Notes: generated by a model not told the origin, from the letters alone. 64,000 nucleotides of DNA from Lachnospiraceae bacterium (GCA_910575005.1 CAJTCL010000004.1:184461-248460); one strand, 5' to 3'; positions 52,337 to 63,176 are shown, counted from the first letter of the stretch. A program made the numbers and translations.

Positions 52337-53056
52337 CTACTGCTCCTTCCATAGTTGCAATACTTTTTCAATTTCCGCTAGATCCTGCTCCACCTGAAAT
52401 CTCCGCCTAGATATATCACGCTTGGCATTTACACTTAACTGCTCTAAAATCTCCTGTTTCTGCTTCTGTTGACGCTGTAAATATAACTTTAGCACTGGAT
52501 GACGCTTTTGAATCAACAATGGGCCATACTTCAATTCTGTCTGTGAAAGACAGCATCCAGATACCTGTTGATTTACTTGCATTGGTTTTGCTGCCATTAT
52601 CGTATAAAATTTATTTTCCTCATATACCATATCTTCCGCCACAATTTGATAACCATGTTCCAATAAAAAACAGCGAAAGTCCATAAGTTCTGACTGTGGC
52701 TGTAATACCAGACGCTTTGCGGAATGTGCAACAGTTTCTCCCTGTGTTAAAATGCGCTTCATCAATGCTCCGCCCATACCAGCAACCACAATCGTATCTG
52801 CCTCTGCAGGCTTTAGAGCATTCAAACCATCTGAAAGCCTGGTCTCTATGTAATCTGACACACCATACTGCTGAATATGATCACGTGCACGCATAAGCGG
52901 ACCTTGATTGATATCCATAGCGATGGCCTTTTTGAGCTTGCCACATTCCGCCAAAGAAACGGGAATGTAGGCGTGGTCTGTCCCCACATCTGCAAGAACA
53001 TCCACTTTCCCGATCAAATCTGCCACCGCCTGCATCCTCTTTGATAACTGTAACAT
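52337..53056 (-). CDS. trmK: tRNA (adenine22-N1)-methyltransferase
   Basis: About 239 residues. The SAM site is DVGTDHAYIPVSLAECG followed by AIAMDINQGPL. VVAGMGGALMKRIL is the catalytic strand and VLQPQSELMDFR follows. It makes m1A22 in tRNA. The start is the ATG of MLQLSKRMQ, which has AGGAG 9 bases upstream and lies in the 3' end of the rpoD region, 16 bases past its stop. The rpoD-trmK-nif3 order is standard in Firmicutes. Confidence 0.93.
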   Translation of the reverse strand: MLQLSKRMQAVADLIGKVDVLADVGTDHAYIPVSLAECGKLKKAIAMDINQGPLMRARDHIQQYGVSDYIETRLSDGLNALKPAEADTIVVAGMGGALMKRILTQGETVAHSAKRLVLQPQSELMDFRCFLLEHGYQIVAEDMVYEENKFYTIMAAKPMQVNQQVSGCCLSQTELKYGPLLIQKRHPVLKLYLQRQQKQKQEILEQLSVNAKRDISRRRFQVEQDLAEIEKVLQLWKEQ

Positions 53057-53072
53057 ACGTTCTTCTCCTGCG

Positions 53073-54170
53073 TCAATCCAGATAGTCCTTAAGCTTGCGG
53101 CTTCTGCTTGGATGGCGGAGCTTCCGTAACGCTTTGGCCTCAATCTGCCGAATACGCTCTCTGGTCACATTAAATTCTTTGCCGACCTCCTCTAAGGTTC
53201 TGGCACGCCCATCATCCAGACCAAACCGAAGACGCAAAACTTTCTGTTCCCGTTCCGTCAAGGTTCCTAGTACCTCCACCAATTGTTCCTTGAGCAGTGT
53301 AAATGCTGCTGCATCTGCTGGAACAGGTACATTGTCATCCTGGATAAAATCTCCCAGATGGCTGTCTTCTTCCTCTCCAATTGGAGTCTCCAAAGACACT
53401 GGTTCCTGAGAAATTTTCAAGATCTCCCGCACACGGTCTACTGGCATATTCATCTCCTCTGCAATCTCCTCAGGAGAAGGTTCCCGTCCCAATTCCTGTA
53501 ACAGTTGTCTGGAAACGCGGATCAACTTATTGATGGTCTCCACCATATGCACCGGAATACGGATTGTTCGCGCCTGATCTGCAATGGCTCTGGTAATCGC
53601 CTGACGAATCCACCAAGTAGCATATGTGGAAAATTTATATCCTTTTCGGTAGTCAAATTTTTCTACAGCCTTGATTAATCCTAGATTTCCCTCCTGAATT
53701 AAGTCTAAAAACAACATTCCGCGCCCTACGTAGCGTTTGGCAATTGATACTACCAGACGCAGATTTGCCTCAGCCAGACGTTTCTTTGCCTCCTGGTCTC
53801 CCAATTCCATACGCTTTGCAAGCTCAATCTCCTCCTCCGCACTTAATAGCGGAACTTTACCGATCTCCTTCAAATACATGCGAACAGGATCTTCAATGGA
53901 AATTCCATCAGGAACGGAAAGATCGATATTCTCAACTTCCACTTCGTCATCTTCATCAATGAGTATATCATCATCGTCATCGGAAATCCGCAGCACATCA
54001 ATATTGTTGGCTTCCAGAAAATCCAAAATCTTTTCAAATTGCTCTGCATTCAGCTCCATATCCCGAAAAAAATCATTGATTTCCTGATATTCCAGAAAAT
54101 TTTTTTTCTTTTTTGCTATTGCTAACAATTCCTGCAGCTTCTCGATAAATTTCGCACTTTTTTCTTCCAT
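53073..54170 (-). CDS. rpoD: Housekeeping sigma factor (sigma-A/RpoD)
   Basis: About 365 residues: region 1.2 ([15 protein letters not shown]), region 2 ([37 protein letters not shown]), region 3 and region 4 ([35 protein letters not shown]). The acidic stretch [19 protein letters not shown] (residues near 70-85) is normal for the N-terminus. The start is the ATG of MEEKSAKF, with AAGGAAG about 7 bases upstream. It is downstream of dnaG in the macromolecular-synthesis operon. Confidence 0.97.
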   Translation of the reverse strand: MEEKSAKFIEKLQELLAIAKKKKNFLEYQEINDFFRDMELNAEQFEKILDFLEANNIDVLRISDDDDDILIDEDDEVEVENIDLSVPDGISIEDPVRMYLKEIGKVPLLSAEEEIELAKRMELGDQEAKKRLAEANLRLVVSIAKRYVGRGMLFLDLIQEGNLGLIKAVEKFDYRKGYKFSTYATWWIRQAITRAIADQARTIRIPVHMVETINKLIRVSRQLLQELGREPSPEEIAEEMNMPVDRVREILKISQEPVSLETPIGEEEDSHLGDFIQDDNVPVPADAAAFTLLKEQLVEVLGTLTEREQKVLRLRFGLDDGRARTLEEVGKEFNVTRERIRQIEAKALRKLRHPSRSRKLKDYLD

Positions 54171-54208
54171 TTCGTTTCTTCCTTCCATTCGTTGTTTATA
54201 TTTTGTCC

Positions 54209-55996
54209 TTATTTCCCATCTGATATACCAAATTCCATACTGTAAAGCTTTTGCACACTTTTCTTATCTGCAACAAGCTTCTGCAGTCCTGCCATATCGG
54301 TAGGTTCCAAATGCTTTGAACGATAATTAATACTGTTTTCTTTCAAACGGATGATAGTTTCTCTCAATGCTTTTTCTTTTTCCGCTGGCGTTGCAAGTTC
54401 TTTAAGGCTGGTGTGAAACAACTCTGCAATCTTTCGCTGCTGTTCTTCCTCTGTAAACATACTGACAATTCCAGCCGGATTAAGCTTCCCTTCCTGGTAC
54501 TGGGTAAATAAAAGCTGCGCTGCCTGCCTGTACAACTCTTCTGTAAAATCCTCGGGTCCAAGATATGGCTTGACAATCTCAAACAGCTCTGGCTCTTCAA
54601 TCAACCAAGTCAACATTAGCTTCTGTGACTGCTTCATACCATCCTCTTTCTTTTTTTTCTCCTGAATGCCAGATTTTAAAGCTTTGCTTGCTCTGACCAA
54701 CCCTGCCTGTGTACCTTGATGCAAAACCAGACTGCGCAGATTGTCATAGCCCATCTGATAATTTCTCGCTACTGCTTCTATGTAATTCTCTCGCTCCAAT
54801 GGCTCCTCAAACTGCAGAATTTTATTTGCAACAGCATTGGAAAAAGCAGTCTTGCCCTGTGGATCCTTTAGATCATAGTTCTGTTCTAACACTTCGACTT
54901 CAAATAGAAAACTATTTTGCGCCTCCATTATGCGCTCCTCATATGCCTCTGCCCCTTGCGCTTTTATAAACTCGTCAGGATCTTTGTAAGGCTTCATTTT
55001 CACAATCTTGGTTGTTATATCAGCCTCCTTTAAAATAGGAATTGCCCGCAGCGCCGCCTTAATTCCTGCTGCATCACTGTCAAAGGTACAATACACCTCC
55101 TTGGTATAGCGTTTGAGCAAATTGGCATGGCCGGCAGTAAAAGCAGTTCCCAAAGAGGCCACTGCATTGTCAAATCCAGCCTGGTGCAAGGCAATCACAT
55201 CCATATAACCTTCACATAAAAGAATATAACTGCGCCTAGAACTTCTCGCCAAGTGCAATCCATACAAGTTTCGACTCTTATCAAATATGGCTGTCTCTGG
55301 TGAATTCAAGTATTTCGGCGAACCATCCCCCATCACACGGCCTCCAAAACCAATCACACGGCTGTTGGCATCCATAATAGGAAACATCACGCGATTCCAA
55401 AATTTATCATGCCCTCCTCGCTTCTCGTCAATCGAGATCAGTCCAGATTCCTTTAAAATATTGTCCTCATATCCTTGTTGACGAAGATATTTGTACAAGT
55501 CATCACTAAACTTATTGGCATATCCCAGACCAAACTTCTTCATAGTTTGCTGGCTAAGTCCACGTCCTATAAAATAATCCAGTCCAATCTTCCCCTGTTC
55601 CATCCGCAACTGTGCATAATAATACTTAGCTGCCACCTTGTTAATCTCTAGAAGTCTTGCCCGCTTGTCCGCTTCCTGCTTTGCCCTTCCAGACATTTCC
55701 TGCTTGGGCAATGTAATTCCTGCCTTCTGCGCAAGTGCTTCCATCGCTTCCTGAAAACTATAATTCTCATACTGCATCAGAAAAGTAACCGCATTTCCCC
55801 CTGCACCACACCCAAAACAATAATACATCTGTTTTCTTTGGGAAACAGAAAAAGATGGTGTCTTTTCATTGTGGAATGGACAAAGCCCAAAATAGTCATT
55901 GCCCTTTTTCTGTAAACGTACATATCCAGAAATCACATCCACAATGTCATTGGCAGAACGAACTTCTTCAATCAGCTCATCTGAATAATATGCCAT
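54209..55996 (-). CDS. dnaG: DNA primase
   Basis: About 595 residues: the CHC2 zinc finger ([13 protein letters not shown]...CFGCG), the TOPRIM catalytic domain ([24 protein letters not shown]) and a C-terminal helicase-binding domain. It makes RNA primers for replication. The start is the ATG of [12 protein letters not shown], which has AAAGGAGG upstream; the longer frame overlaps dgt. It lies between dgt and rpoD. Confidence 0.97.
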   Translation of the reverse strand: MAYYSDELIEEVRSANDIVDVISGYVRLQKKGNDYFGLCPFHNEKTPSFSVSQRKQMYYCFGCGAGGNAVTFLMQYENYSFQEAMEALAQKAGITLPKQEMSGRAKQEADKRARLLEINKVAAKYYYAQLRMEQGKIGLDYFIGRGLSQQTMKKFGLGYANKFSDDLYKYLRQQGYEDNILKESGLISIDEKRGGHDKFWNRVMFPIMDANSRVIGFGGRVMGDGSPKYLNSPETAIFDKSRNLYGLHLARSSRRSYILLCEGYMDVIALHQAGFDNAVASLGTAFTAGHANLLKRYTKEVYCTFDSDAAGIKAALRAIPILKEADITTKIVKMKPYKDPDEFIKAQGAEAYEERIMEAQNSFLFEVEVLEQNYDLKDPQGKTAFSNAVANKILQFEEPLERENYIEAVARNYQMGYDNLRSLVLHQGTQAGLVRASKALKSGIQEKKKKEDGMKQSQKLMLTWLIEEPELFEIVKPYLGPEDFTEELYRQAAQLLFTQYQEGKLNPAGIVSMFTEEEQQRKIAELFHTSLKELATPAEKEKALRETIIRLKENSINYRSKHLEPTDMAGLQKLVADKKSVQKLYSMEFGISDGK

Positions 55997-56007
55997 TGAT
56001 ACCTCCT

Positions 56008-57015
56008 TTAATTCACCTGCCATGCTTTCGGCATGAAAAATTCCTCAAACTTAGCAATCGCATAACGATCGGTCATACCCGCAATATAATCGCATACCAC
56101 GCGTTCTGTGGTCTCGCCCTGGTCGAGCATTGCAAGGTACATCTTAGGCAGTTCATCAATATTTTTCTCATAATAAGAAAATAACCGGCTCAGCAAATCC
56201 TCTGCCCGCTCCTCCTCATATTTGGCCACTGGATTTAAATATACATTCTCAAACATAAATTTTCGGAGCCCTTTCATGGCCTTCTCCACTTCCTGTGACA
56301 TACAAATGTCATTCTTCCCAGGGCTATTCGTGATAATATTATGTATCAATGTATCGAGACGCTTTCTGGTCGTTGTCCCTAAAATTTCCCTATATTCAGA
56401 GGGAATGTCCTCCTCCGAGAGAATCTTTGCCCGAATTGCGTCATCAATATCATGGTTAATATATGCAATTTTATCCGAAAGGCGCACAATTTTACCCTCC
56501 AAAGTGGATGGCATTAGTCTGGTCTGGTGATTGAGCATCCCATCACGTACTTCCCAGGTCAGATTTAACCCCCGCCCATCCTTTTCCAATCTTTCCACCA
56601 CACGGACGCTCTGTTCATTATGTTTAAATCCACCTTCACAGATCTCATTGAGTATGCGCTCCCCCGCATGGCCAAACGGTGTATGTCCTAAATCATGTCC
56701 CAGTGCAATTGCCTCCACCAGATCCTCATTTAGCCGCAGCGCTTTGGCAATTGTACGGGCATTCTGTGAGACTTCCAATGTATGAGTCAGCCTGGTTCGG
56801 TAATGATCACCTCTGGGAGTTAAAAATACCTGTGTCTTATGTTTTAGACGCCGAAATGACTTGCAATGTAGAATCCTGTCACGGTCCCGCTGAAATACAG
56901 GCCGAATATCGCACTGTGCTTCCTCTCTGTCTCTTCCTCTGGAATTTTCACTCAATGTAGCGAAAGGGCTTAAATAGTTTCGCTCTAAAAATTCCATGTT
57001 TTCTCTTATGAGCAA
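56008..57015 (-). CDS. dgt: Deoxyguanosinetriphosphate triphosphohydrolase-like protein
   Basis: An HD-domain enzyme of about 335 residues. The metal-site motifs are ILHCKSFRRLKHKTQVF with the TRLTHTLEVSQ His, then LGHDLGHTPFGHAGE. It hydrolyses dNTPs to deoxynucleoside and triphosphate. I place the start at a TTG (57013-57015) because GGAGGTG lies 8 bases upstream and the product then begins LIRENMEFLERNYLSPF, the family's usual opening. An in-frame ATG lies 18 bases further in. It is 11 bases upstream of dnaG. Confidence 0.92.
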   Translation of the reverse strand: MLIRENMEFLERNYLSPFATLSENSRGRDREEAQCDIRPVFQRDRDRILHCKSFRRLKHKTQVFLTPRGDHYRTRLTHTLEVSQNARTIAKALRLNEDLVEAIALGHDLGHTPFGHAGERILNEICEGGFKHNEQSVRVVERLEKDGRGLNLTWEVRDGMLNHQTRLMPSTLEGKIVRLSDKIAYINHDIDDAIRAKILSEEDIPSEYREILGTTTRKRLDTLIHNIITNSPGKNDICMSQEVEKAMKGLRKFMFENVYLNPVAKYEEERAEDLLSRLFSYYEKNIDELPKMYLAMLDQGETTERVVCDYIAGMTDRYAIAKFEEFFMPKAWQVN

Positions 57016-57037
57016 TTTAATTTCACCTCCAACTGTC

Positions 57038-57060
57038 CAAGAATGCCCCTGGCATTCTTG
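57038..57060 (-). promoter_or_regulatory. Tight hairpin just ahead of the dgt ribosome binding site
   Basis: CAAGAATGCC (57038-57047) and its exact complement (57051-57060) leave a 3-base loop. Only 8 bases separate it from the GGAGG of dgt, the first gene of the dgt-dnaG-rpoD operon. No T-tract follows, so it is not a terminator; it may stabilise the message or tune translation. Confidence 0.5.
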
Positions 57061-57233
57061 CTGCAGAGGCAAAAATTATCTTCTAATTGATATATTCCCC
57101 ATAAATTCCTCATTTCCTTTATTTTTTCTCAAAAAACCGCAGATTTTGCGAATAAACAGCCATTATAAAAAATTTTTATGAGAATTACTCTGACAGCCAA
57201 ATTTTATAAAACTGCAAAGTATAATCATTCACT

Positions 57234-58412
57234 TTAATATTTTCCTATTCGTCCTGCAATTGCTTTTGCTATATGGTACAACGGATTTTCCATATGCTTT
57301 TTCACCTGCTCCAATTTACTGCGAATTGCAATACTCTGTGGACAATGCTGTTCACACTTTCCACACTTGAGACATTTTGAGGCATTGGTGGGATTTGTCT
57401 TTAGGGTAGTGCACATTACATATGCTTTCATTCCCTGAAACCAGCTATCTGTATATCTTGTATTATATGCAGAAAAACAGCCAGGAATATCTACTCCCCC
57501 TGGACAGGGCATACAGTAACCACAACCAGTACAGGGAACTCTCATGCAGTGGTTAATTTCCGCTTTTACCTTCTCGATCACCTCCAACTCATGGCTGTCC
57601 ATACATCCTGCCTCTGTCTGTGAGGCAATTCTCACATTTTCTTCCACTTGCAAACTATCATTCATGCCAGAAAGCACCACTGTCACCTCTGGCTGATTCC
57701 ATAACCAGCGCAACCCCCATTCTGCTGGACTTCTTCTTGGTTCCTCACGCTCTAGCAGCTTGACTGCTGACTTTGGCAGGCCCTGCACCAGACGACCGCC
57801 TCTGAGCGGCTCCATAATAATGACTGCCATCCCTTTTTCATGAGCACGCTTGAGACCTTTTCGCCCCGCCTGGGAGTGCTCATCCATATAATTATACTGA
57901 ATCTGACAAAAATCCCAGTCATACGCCTCCAAAATTTTCAAGAAATTTTCGGTATTTCCGTGGAAGGAAAAGCCAATATTTTGAATCTGTCCCTGTGCTT
58001 TCTTGTCGGCAATCCACTCTGTAATCTTTAAACTTTGCAATCGCTCCCATGCGGCAATATCATTGAGCATATGCATCAAATAGTATTCTACATGATCTGT
58101 CTGTAACCGCTCTAGCTGTTCTCTAAAATAGCGTTCTATGTCCTCTTCCTTTTTAATATAGTAGTGCGGGAGCTTGGTCGCAATATTTACTTGATCACGA
58201 TAACCCTTTGCCAGAAATTTTCCCAGACATACTTCACTCCCACCATAGGTATATGCTGTATCAAAATAATTTACCCCATGTGCAAGGGCAATTTTCATCT
58301 CCTGTTCTGCTTTTGCCTGGTCAATGCCTGTTCCTTTTCTGGAAAAACGCAGACATCCATAACCAAGGATTGATAATTGTTCTTGATTTCTCGGGTTGGC
58401 TCGATAAATCAT
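57234..58412 (-). CDS. Aldo/keto reductase with C-terminal ferredoxin-type Fe-S domain
   Basis: A 392-residue protein. Residues 1-270 are an aldo/keto reductase barrel (DTAYTYGGSEVCLGKFL, the YLMHMLNDIAAWERL His, and the late VTVVLSGMNDSLQV). The C-terminal part holds two Fe-S Cys sets, CTGCGYCMPCPGGVDIPGC and CLKCGKCEQHCP. This fusion is frequent in anaerobes and may use an electron carrier instead of, or with, NAD(P)H. AAAAGGAGG precedes the ATG. It follows Uma2 by 13 bases. Confidence 0.92.
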   Translation of the reverse strand: MIYRANPRNQEQLSILGYGCLRFSRKGTGIDQAKAEQEMKIALAHGVNYFDTAYTYGGSEVCLGKFLAKGYRDQVNIATKLPHYYIKKEEDIERYFREQLERLQTDHVEYYLMHMLNDIAAWERLQSLKITEWIADKKAQGQIQNIGFSFHGNTENFLKILEAYDWDFCQIQYNYMDEHSQAGRKGLKRAHEKGMAVIIMEPLRGGRLVQGLPKSAVKLLEREEPRRSPAEWGLRWLWNQPEVTVVLSGMNDSLQVEENVRIASQTEAGCMDSHELEVIEKVKAEINHCMRVPCTGCGYCMPCPGGVDIPGCFSAYNTRYTDSWFQGMKAYVMCTTLKTNPTNASKCLKCGKCEQHCPQSIAIRSKLEQVKKHMENPLYHIAKAIAGRIGKY

Positions 58413-58425
58413 ACGATTCCTCCTT

Positions 58426-58992
58426 TTAAAACAAATTATAAAATATCTCCTGTAGAGGAATCACAAAATCATCATAGAGAGATATTGGAATCTCTTTTTT
58501 GCTCTCTTCCCGTTCTTGATCTGTAATCCCTAACCCCTCAGGCAAAAGCGCATACACCTCATCCAAAACAAATTTGCCATCCAAAAGAAGATAGGCTTCT
58601 ATGGTACGCACAGTTGGGTCAACAATCCAATATTCTTTTACACCAGCTTTTTCATACAAGTTTTTCTTATATCCTCTGTCATTTCTGAATGTGCTGGGCG
58701 ACAACACTTCCACTACCAAATCAGGCGCACCATGAATGCCATCTGGTTTGATTATGTTTTTATTACAGACAATCATGGCGTCTGGAATAACACGATCATT
58801 TTCTGTGAGATATACATCCACCCCATCATTAAAAGCTCTACATATTTTTCCTTTTAAGTAAGTTTGGAACTCATAATAGATATTAGAAGCAATAGTGTTA
58901 TGGTTTACCGATGGCCGTGGAGACATAAGAATAATTTCTCCATTTAATTTTTCTTCCCAGAGTTCTTCTTGATAAGCTAAATTTCCCTTCAT
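58426..58992 (-). CDS. Uma2 family endonuclease-fold protein
   Basis: A 188-residue Uma2/DUF820 protein with a PD-(D/E)XK-type core: PDAMIVCNKN, then APDLVVEVLSPST, then YEKAGVKEYWIVDP. Activity on DNA is assumed from the fold. Its role is not known. CAAGGAGGAAG precedes the ATG. It lies 13 bases ahead of the Fe-S reductase gene; whether the two share a role is unclear. Confidence 0.9.
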   Translation of the reverse strand: MKGNLAYQEELWEEKLNGEIILMSPRPSVNHNTIASNIYYEFQTYLKGKICRAFNDGVDVYLTENDRVIPDAMIVCNKNIIKPDGIHGAPDLVVEVLSPSTFRNDRGYKKNLYEKAGVKEYWIVDPTVRTIEAYLLLDGKFVLDEVYALLPEGLGITDQEREESKKEIPISLYDDFVIPLQEIFYNLF

Positions 58993-59031
58993 AGGCTTCC
59001 TCCTTGAAAATAAATAATATGCTGTGACAAA

Positions 59032-59066
59032 AGAGAGCCGGAAAGCAAATCACTCTCCGACTCTCT
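59032..59066 (-). terminator. Hairpin downstream of tRNA-Leu
   Basis: A 14-bp arm pair (59032-59045 and 59053-59066) with two imperfect positions is followed on the minus strand by TTTTG. It lies about 90 bases past the tRNA. It may also end read-through from the tRNA toward Uma2. Confidence 0.5.
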
Positions 59067-59153
59067 GAATTTTTCAACGCTTATTTATCCTTATCACTAC
59101 CACAGCTACCTCTCAAAAAAGCAGCCTTACATATTCAAATCTGCGTCATCTAA

Positions 59154-59237
59154 TGCAGGAGATGGGACTTGAACCCACACGATATTGCTACCACAGGCAC
59201 CTGAAGCCTGCGCGTCTGCCAATTCCGCCACTCCTGC
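59154..59237 (-). tRNA. tRNA-Leu (anticodon CAG)
   Basis: On the minus strand GCAGGAG (59231-59237) pairs with CTCCTGC near 59155-59161 as the acceptor stem, with discriminator A at 59154. The anticodon arm is CAGGC-TTCAGGT-GCCTG, giving CAG. A long variable arm (class II) and the TGGGTTCAAGTCCCA T-arm are clear. CCA is not encoded. Confidence 0.96.
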
Positions 59238-59342
59238 AGCTATGTCTCCACAAAACTTTACTTATTATTTCCTGTCTCGTGGAACTCACAATAGCTATTA
59301 TATATAAAAGACCTTACTTTGTCAACACTTTTTTTCTTTTTT

Positions 59343-61136
59343 TTACAACTCTTTATTTACATGGAATTTTGAAATTTCCGCACGCAGTGTCTCTGCACTT
59401 TGTTTGGTCTTCGTCACCTGTTCTAACACTTCTGCAGATTCACAGGCAATGACAGATGCCCGCTGTGCAATCTCTGTCGTTCCCTCTGCTCCTTCTTCTG
59501 CTGCCTTAGAAATGTCACCTATGGAATTTTTAATTCCCTCCATATTGCCATACAATTCTTGGGCAATCGTACTAAATTCACTCATCAATTCATCCACAGA
59601 AGCTCCATCCTGACGGTATTGTTCTCCAATTGTAAGGAATCCTTCATAATCTGCTGTCACATCTTTGACAACAAAATCCAATAATTTTCTTGCATTGGAA
59701 GATAGATTTTCCACCGCTTCTGTTACTTCCTGTGTCACATCCTGTATCTTGATCACGGTCTGTCTGGATTGTTCTGCCAGAGTCCCGATTTCTCCTGCAA
59801 CCACTGCAAAGCCTTTCCCTGCTTCCCCTGCTCTTGCTGCTTCAATTGATGCATTTAAGGACAACAGATTTGTCTGAGACACCACATTCATAATCACACC
59901 AGATAATTCGTAAATCTGGTCTATTACCTTTGCATTTTCTAGTGCTGTCTCTAAGTCTTGTTGAATCTCATTTTTCAGAAGTGCCGCCTTCTCTTGAGCG
60001 CCTTTGATCTTAGTATTTGTCTGCTCTGCCCTGCCTTTGATTTCGGCAGCTCCCTGTGCCCCATCGTGAGAACGACTTGTAATGTGCTGTACAGAAGTAT
60101 GTATTTCGCCAGCCGATTCATCCGCCATTATCGTAGTGGCTGCTGTCTCCTGCATCCCCGCAGACAATTGTTGTGTAGCTGCAGATACACTAGCAATATC
60201 ATCATTCAGCTTTGCCACACATTCTGTTACCGAACCGGCAGCAACACTAATGGTCTCGGATTCTGCCTGTACATGGCTGATTAATTTTACCATAGCAGAC
60301 TTCATATCTTCAATACATCTGGCCAGATGACCGAAATCATCACGCCGTCCCAAAAATTTTTTCATAAAATCTTTGGCATAATCTCCTTGCGCCATACTGT
60401 TCATCTGCTCGGCAGCCGCATTTAGAGATCTTGTAATATCTGTCACAATCAGAATCGCAATCAAAATCAAAAGCACAATTGCCACTGCAATAGATGTCAT
60501 AGACAACATTCGAGCTGTCTGAAATATACTCTTTACAGGTGCATTATTCTCCACAGCTAGCTCTTCTAGCTCATCCACATAATTTCCGGTGCCCACTACC
60601 CATTCCCAAGGTTCAAACGCTTTGCTGTATGCACGTTTGGGATAAGTCTCAGTACTGCCTTCCTTAGTGTAATAATACTCAGTAAATCCTCCGTCTTCCT
60701 GGCGACCATTCTTAATGATATCCTTAATCATCTGATAGCCTTGACTATCCTCTGTCTCCAGTCGGTTTGTCCCTTCTGTCTCCTCACCCAAAAGAACTAC
60801 ATTATCCCCCTCATAGGTATCAATCCAGAAATATCCGCTGTCCCCATACCGCAGCTCTCTTACCATATCCGCTGCCAGTTTCTTTGCTTCCTCTTCTGTA
60901 TATATCCCTTCCTGATATTCTAAATAAATCTCTTCCAACAGCGTAATTGCATTTCCAACTTGTCCTTTGATCTGCGCATCATAATCATCATATAGCACTT
61001 CTTTCATACTGGATATCGACTGCTGGTATGCCTTATCCATGCTGCTCATATTCATATAGCCCATCACACACATGGACACTGCCGCAACAGCCGTCAGTAA
61101 AATCAATCTTGTACGCACCTTTAAATTTGTAAACAA
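59343..61136 (-). CDS. Methyl-accepting chemotaxis protein with single Cache sensor
   Basis: About 597 residues: a membrane segment near residue 10-28, an extracellular sCache-type sensor ([28 protein letters not shown] near residues 100-180), a second membrane segment (near 200-225), a HAMP-like linker and an MCP domain with the [21 protein letters not shown] tip. It would sense a small organic ligand, often a carboxylate, and report to CheA. The start is set at a TTG (61136) because GAGGAAGCA is directly upstream; a GTG 45 bases earlier is the alternative. Confidence 0.9.
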   Translation of the reverse strand: MFTNLKVRTRLILLTAVAAVSMCVMGYMNMSSMDKAYQQSISSMKEVLYDDYDAQIKGQVGNAITLLEEIYLEYQEGIYTEEEAKKLAADMVRELRYGDSGYFWIDTYEGDNVVLLGEETEGTNRLETEDSQGYQMIKDIIKNGRQEDGGFTEYYYTKEGSTETYPKRAYSKAFEPWEWVVGTGNYVDELEELAVENNAPVKSIFQTARMLSMTSIAVAIVLLILIAILIVTDITRSLNAAAEQMNSMAQGDYAKDFMKKFLGRRDDFGHLARCIEDMKSAMVKLISHVQAESETISVAAGSVTECVAKLNDDIASVSAATQQLSAGMQETAATTIMADESAGEIHTSVQHITSRSHDGAQGAAEIKGRAEQTNTKIKGAQEKAALLKNEIQQDLETALENAKVIDQIYELSGVIMNVVSQTNLLSLNASIEAARAGEAGKGFAVVAGEIGTLAEQSRQTVIKIQDVTQEVTEAVENLSSNARKLLDFVVKDVTADYEGFLTIGEQYRQDGASVDELMSEFSTIAQELYGNMEGIKNSIGDISKAAEEGAEGTTEIAQRASVIACESAEVLEQVTKTKQSAETLRAEISKFHVNKEL

Positions 61137-61384
61137 TGCTTCCTCATCCTTTCTTTGGTAAATTGGGAGAAATAATGCCACCCTTCACTGCCATGCTGCT
61201 CCTTCCATACCATTTTACTATGTTAATTTTATCACATATATTGTAAATCGTAAATATTTTTTCTTATACATGATACTGTCTGTTTCAGAAACAATGTTTG
61301 ATTTTAAGTTAAGCATACCATTTTACCAGTTACAGGCATTTCCATAATGCAATGTGTAAATCTTTGGATTGAATGGCCCAACTT

Positions 61385-63127
61385 TTATTCTACACCGTTG
61401 ACAATACTCTCTGCTAAAATCATATCATCTAAAGAATTACCAGGCGGAACAATCGGCATCACATTACTCTCTCTATCTATGATAAATTCTATCACCGTGG
61501 GTACTTTAGAATTTTGCTTTGCAGCGATCAAAGCCTGTTCGATCTGCGCCTCTTTTTCTACACGAATTCCATATGCACCATAGCTTTCTGCTAATTTTAT
61601 AAAATCGGGAGTATATGGGGGACAATCTTCACCTGGCTGATTACAGGGAACTGGACAGCTTCTGCGATAACGCATACAGGTACTGGAATAACGTTTGTCA
61701 TAAAACATTTCCTGCCATTGCCTGACATTGCCCAAATATCCATTATTCAATATACATAGAATGATTGGCAGTTCATAAGCAACTGCCGTTGCCATCTCCT
61801 GAATATTCATCTGTATACCGCCATCGCCAGACACCACAATGACATCTTTTTGCTGATTCCCAATTTTGGCTCCTATTGCAGCTGGAAAACCATATCCCAT
61901 CGTTCCCAAACCGCCAGAAGTCAACATCTGTTTCTGTTCATCAAGCGCTATAAATTGTGTCGTCCACAACTGATTCTGTCCAACATCTGTGACAATCACA
62001 GCATTGGTAAAAATTTTATTGATCGACTGTATAATCATTTGAGGGGTCAAACCAATGTTTTTCATAGCAAGCGGATGTTTCTCTTTCCAGCTATTAATTT
62101 GTGACAGCCAGTTGGAAAGATGCAATGGCCGAGCTTTTTTTCGCAATATGTCGATAGCCTGCTTTGCATCTGCCACAATGGGAACATCCGCAGCAACAGT
62201 ACGAGAAATAGCTGCTGCATCAATATCAATATGAATAATTGTCGCCTCTGGTGCAAATTCTTCCGTGTTCCCAGTAATACGATCATTAAATCTGGCTCCG
62301 ATGGAAAACAAAACATCACAATGGCTAATGGCAGAATTGGCAGCATAACTGCCATGAATCCCAATATTTCCAATATATAATTGATTTGTTGTGGGAATTG
62401 CCCCTTTTCCCATTATCGTTGTAATTACTGGAACATGTGTCAATTCTGCAAGCTCAGTCATCTCTTTTTGGGCATGGGCAATTTTAATTCCTCCTCCTGC
62501 CAAAAATATTGGTCTCTGAGCCTTATTCAGTAGTTCCAATGCTCTGTCTATTTGTCCAATCGATACAGAAATATCCGGCTTATAGCCATGAACTGAATTT
62601 TCTGTGGGATAACAATCACTCCCATAAGCTCTTTGAATATCCTTCGGTAAATCAACCACAACTACCCCAGGTTTTCCTGTTCTGGCAATATAAAAAGCAT
62701 TTTTAATAATCTTGGCCAAATCCTCTCTCTTTCCCACTGTCACTGCATATTTGCATATACTTCTTGTTATGCCAACCGTATCAACCTCTTGAAATGCATC
62801 ATTTCCGATCAGATATGTTGGAACCTGACCGGTAAAACATACCAACGGCACACTGTCATAGTTCGCTGTGGCAATCCCAGTCACAAGATTAGCTGCCCCC
62901 GGCCCGCTTGTCACAAGACAGACACCTACGTTTCCCGTAGAGCGGGCATAGCCATCGGCAGCATGTATCAATCCCTGCTCATGCCGTGGCAAAATAATAT
63001 TTATCTCCTTCTCACCATACAATGCATTAAATAAGTCAATTGCCTGCCCTCCAGGATAGGCAAACAGGGTCTCCACCTTTTCCTCCTTTAATGCTTTGAC
63101 TACTAATTGTGCACCTGTTATTTGCAT
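61385..63127 (-). CDS. ilvB: Acetolactate synthase large subunit
   Basis: About 580 residues: a thiamine-diphosphate enzyme with the catalytic Glu in YPGGQAIDLF, the FAD-binding middle domain, and the TPP motif VSGDGGIQMNIQEMATAVAY. It makes acetolactate for valine and leucine, or acetohydroxybutyrate for isoleucine. The start is the ATG of MQITGAQLV with GGAGG upstream. A Cys-rich insert (CMRYRRSCPVPC and later Cys, encoded near 61609-61684) is unusual. No small subunit or other ilv gene is present. A TetR-type regulator lies upstream. Confidence 0.93.
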   Translation of the reverse strand: MQITGAQLVVKALKEEKVETLFAYPGGQAIDLFNALYGEKEINIILPRHEQGLIHAADGYARSTGNVGVCLVTSGPGAANLVTGIATANYDSVPLVCFTGQVPTYLIGNDAFQEVDTVGITRSICKYAVTVGKREDLAKIIKNAFYIARTGKPGVVVVDLPKDIQRAYGSDCYPTENSVHGYKPDISVSIGQIDRALELLNKAQRPIFLAGGGIKIAHAQKEMTELAELTHVPVITTIMGKGAIPTTNQLYIGNIGIHGSYAANSAISHCDVLFSIGARFNDRITGNTEEFAPEATIIHIDIDAAAISRTVAADVPIVADAKQAIDILRKKARPLHLSNWLSQINSWKEKHPLAMKNIGLTPQMIIQSINKIFTNAVIVTDVGQNQLWTTQFIALDEQKQMLTSGGLGTMGYGFPAAIGAKIGNQQKDVIVVSGDGGIQMNIQEMATAVAYELPIILCILNNGYLGNVRQWQEMFYDKRYSSTCMRYRRSCPVPCNQPGEDCPPYTPDFIKLAESYGAYGIRVEKEAQIEQALIAAKQNSKVPTVIEFIIDRESNVMPIVPPGNSLDDMILAESIVNGVE

Positions 63128-63153
63128 CCACAATTCCTCCATTCAAATATTTA

Positions 63154-63176
63154 TGCAAGTACTTGCACGCATTATA
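63154..63176 (-). promoter_or_regulatory. Perfect 14-bp palindrome at the acetolactate synthase promoter
   Basis: TGCAAGTACTTGCA (63154-63167) lies 3 bases after a TATAAT -10 (complement of 63171-63176) on the minus strand. A repressor bound there would cover the start point. No good -35 is seen. A half-site TGCAAGT (63816-63822) lies by the tetR start. Between the tetR stop and the -10 there is an 8-bp inverted repeat (63188-63195 and 63204-63211). Confidence 0.65.

Noticed and set aside
57015..57140. Short leader ORF (about 35 codons) ending over the dgt start.
   Set aside because: Its AAAGGAA site touches the ATG with no spacing, so initiation there is unlikely.
61207..61330. 12-bp direct repeat (ATACCATTTTAC at about 61207 and 61316) between the chemoreceptor and ilvB.
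   Set aside because: Short, A/T-rich and without other symmetry; chance is likely.
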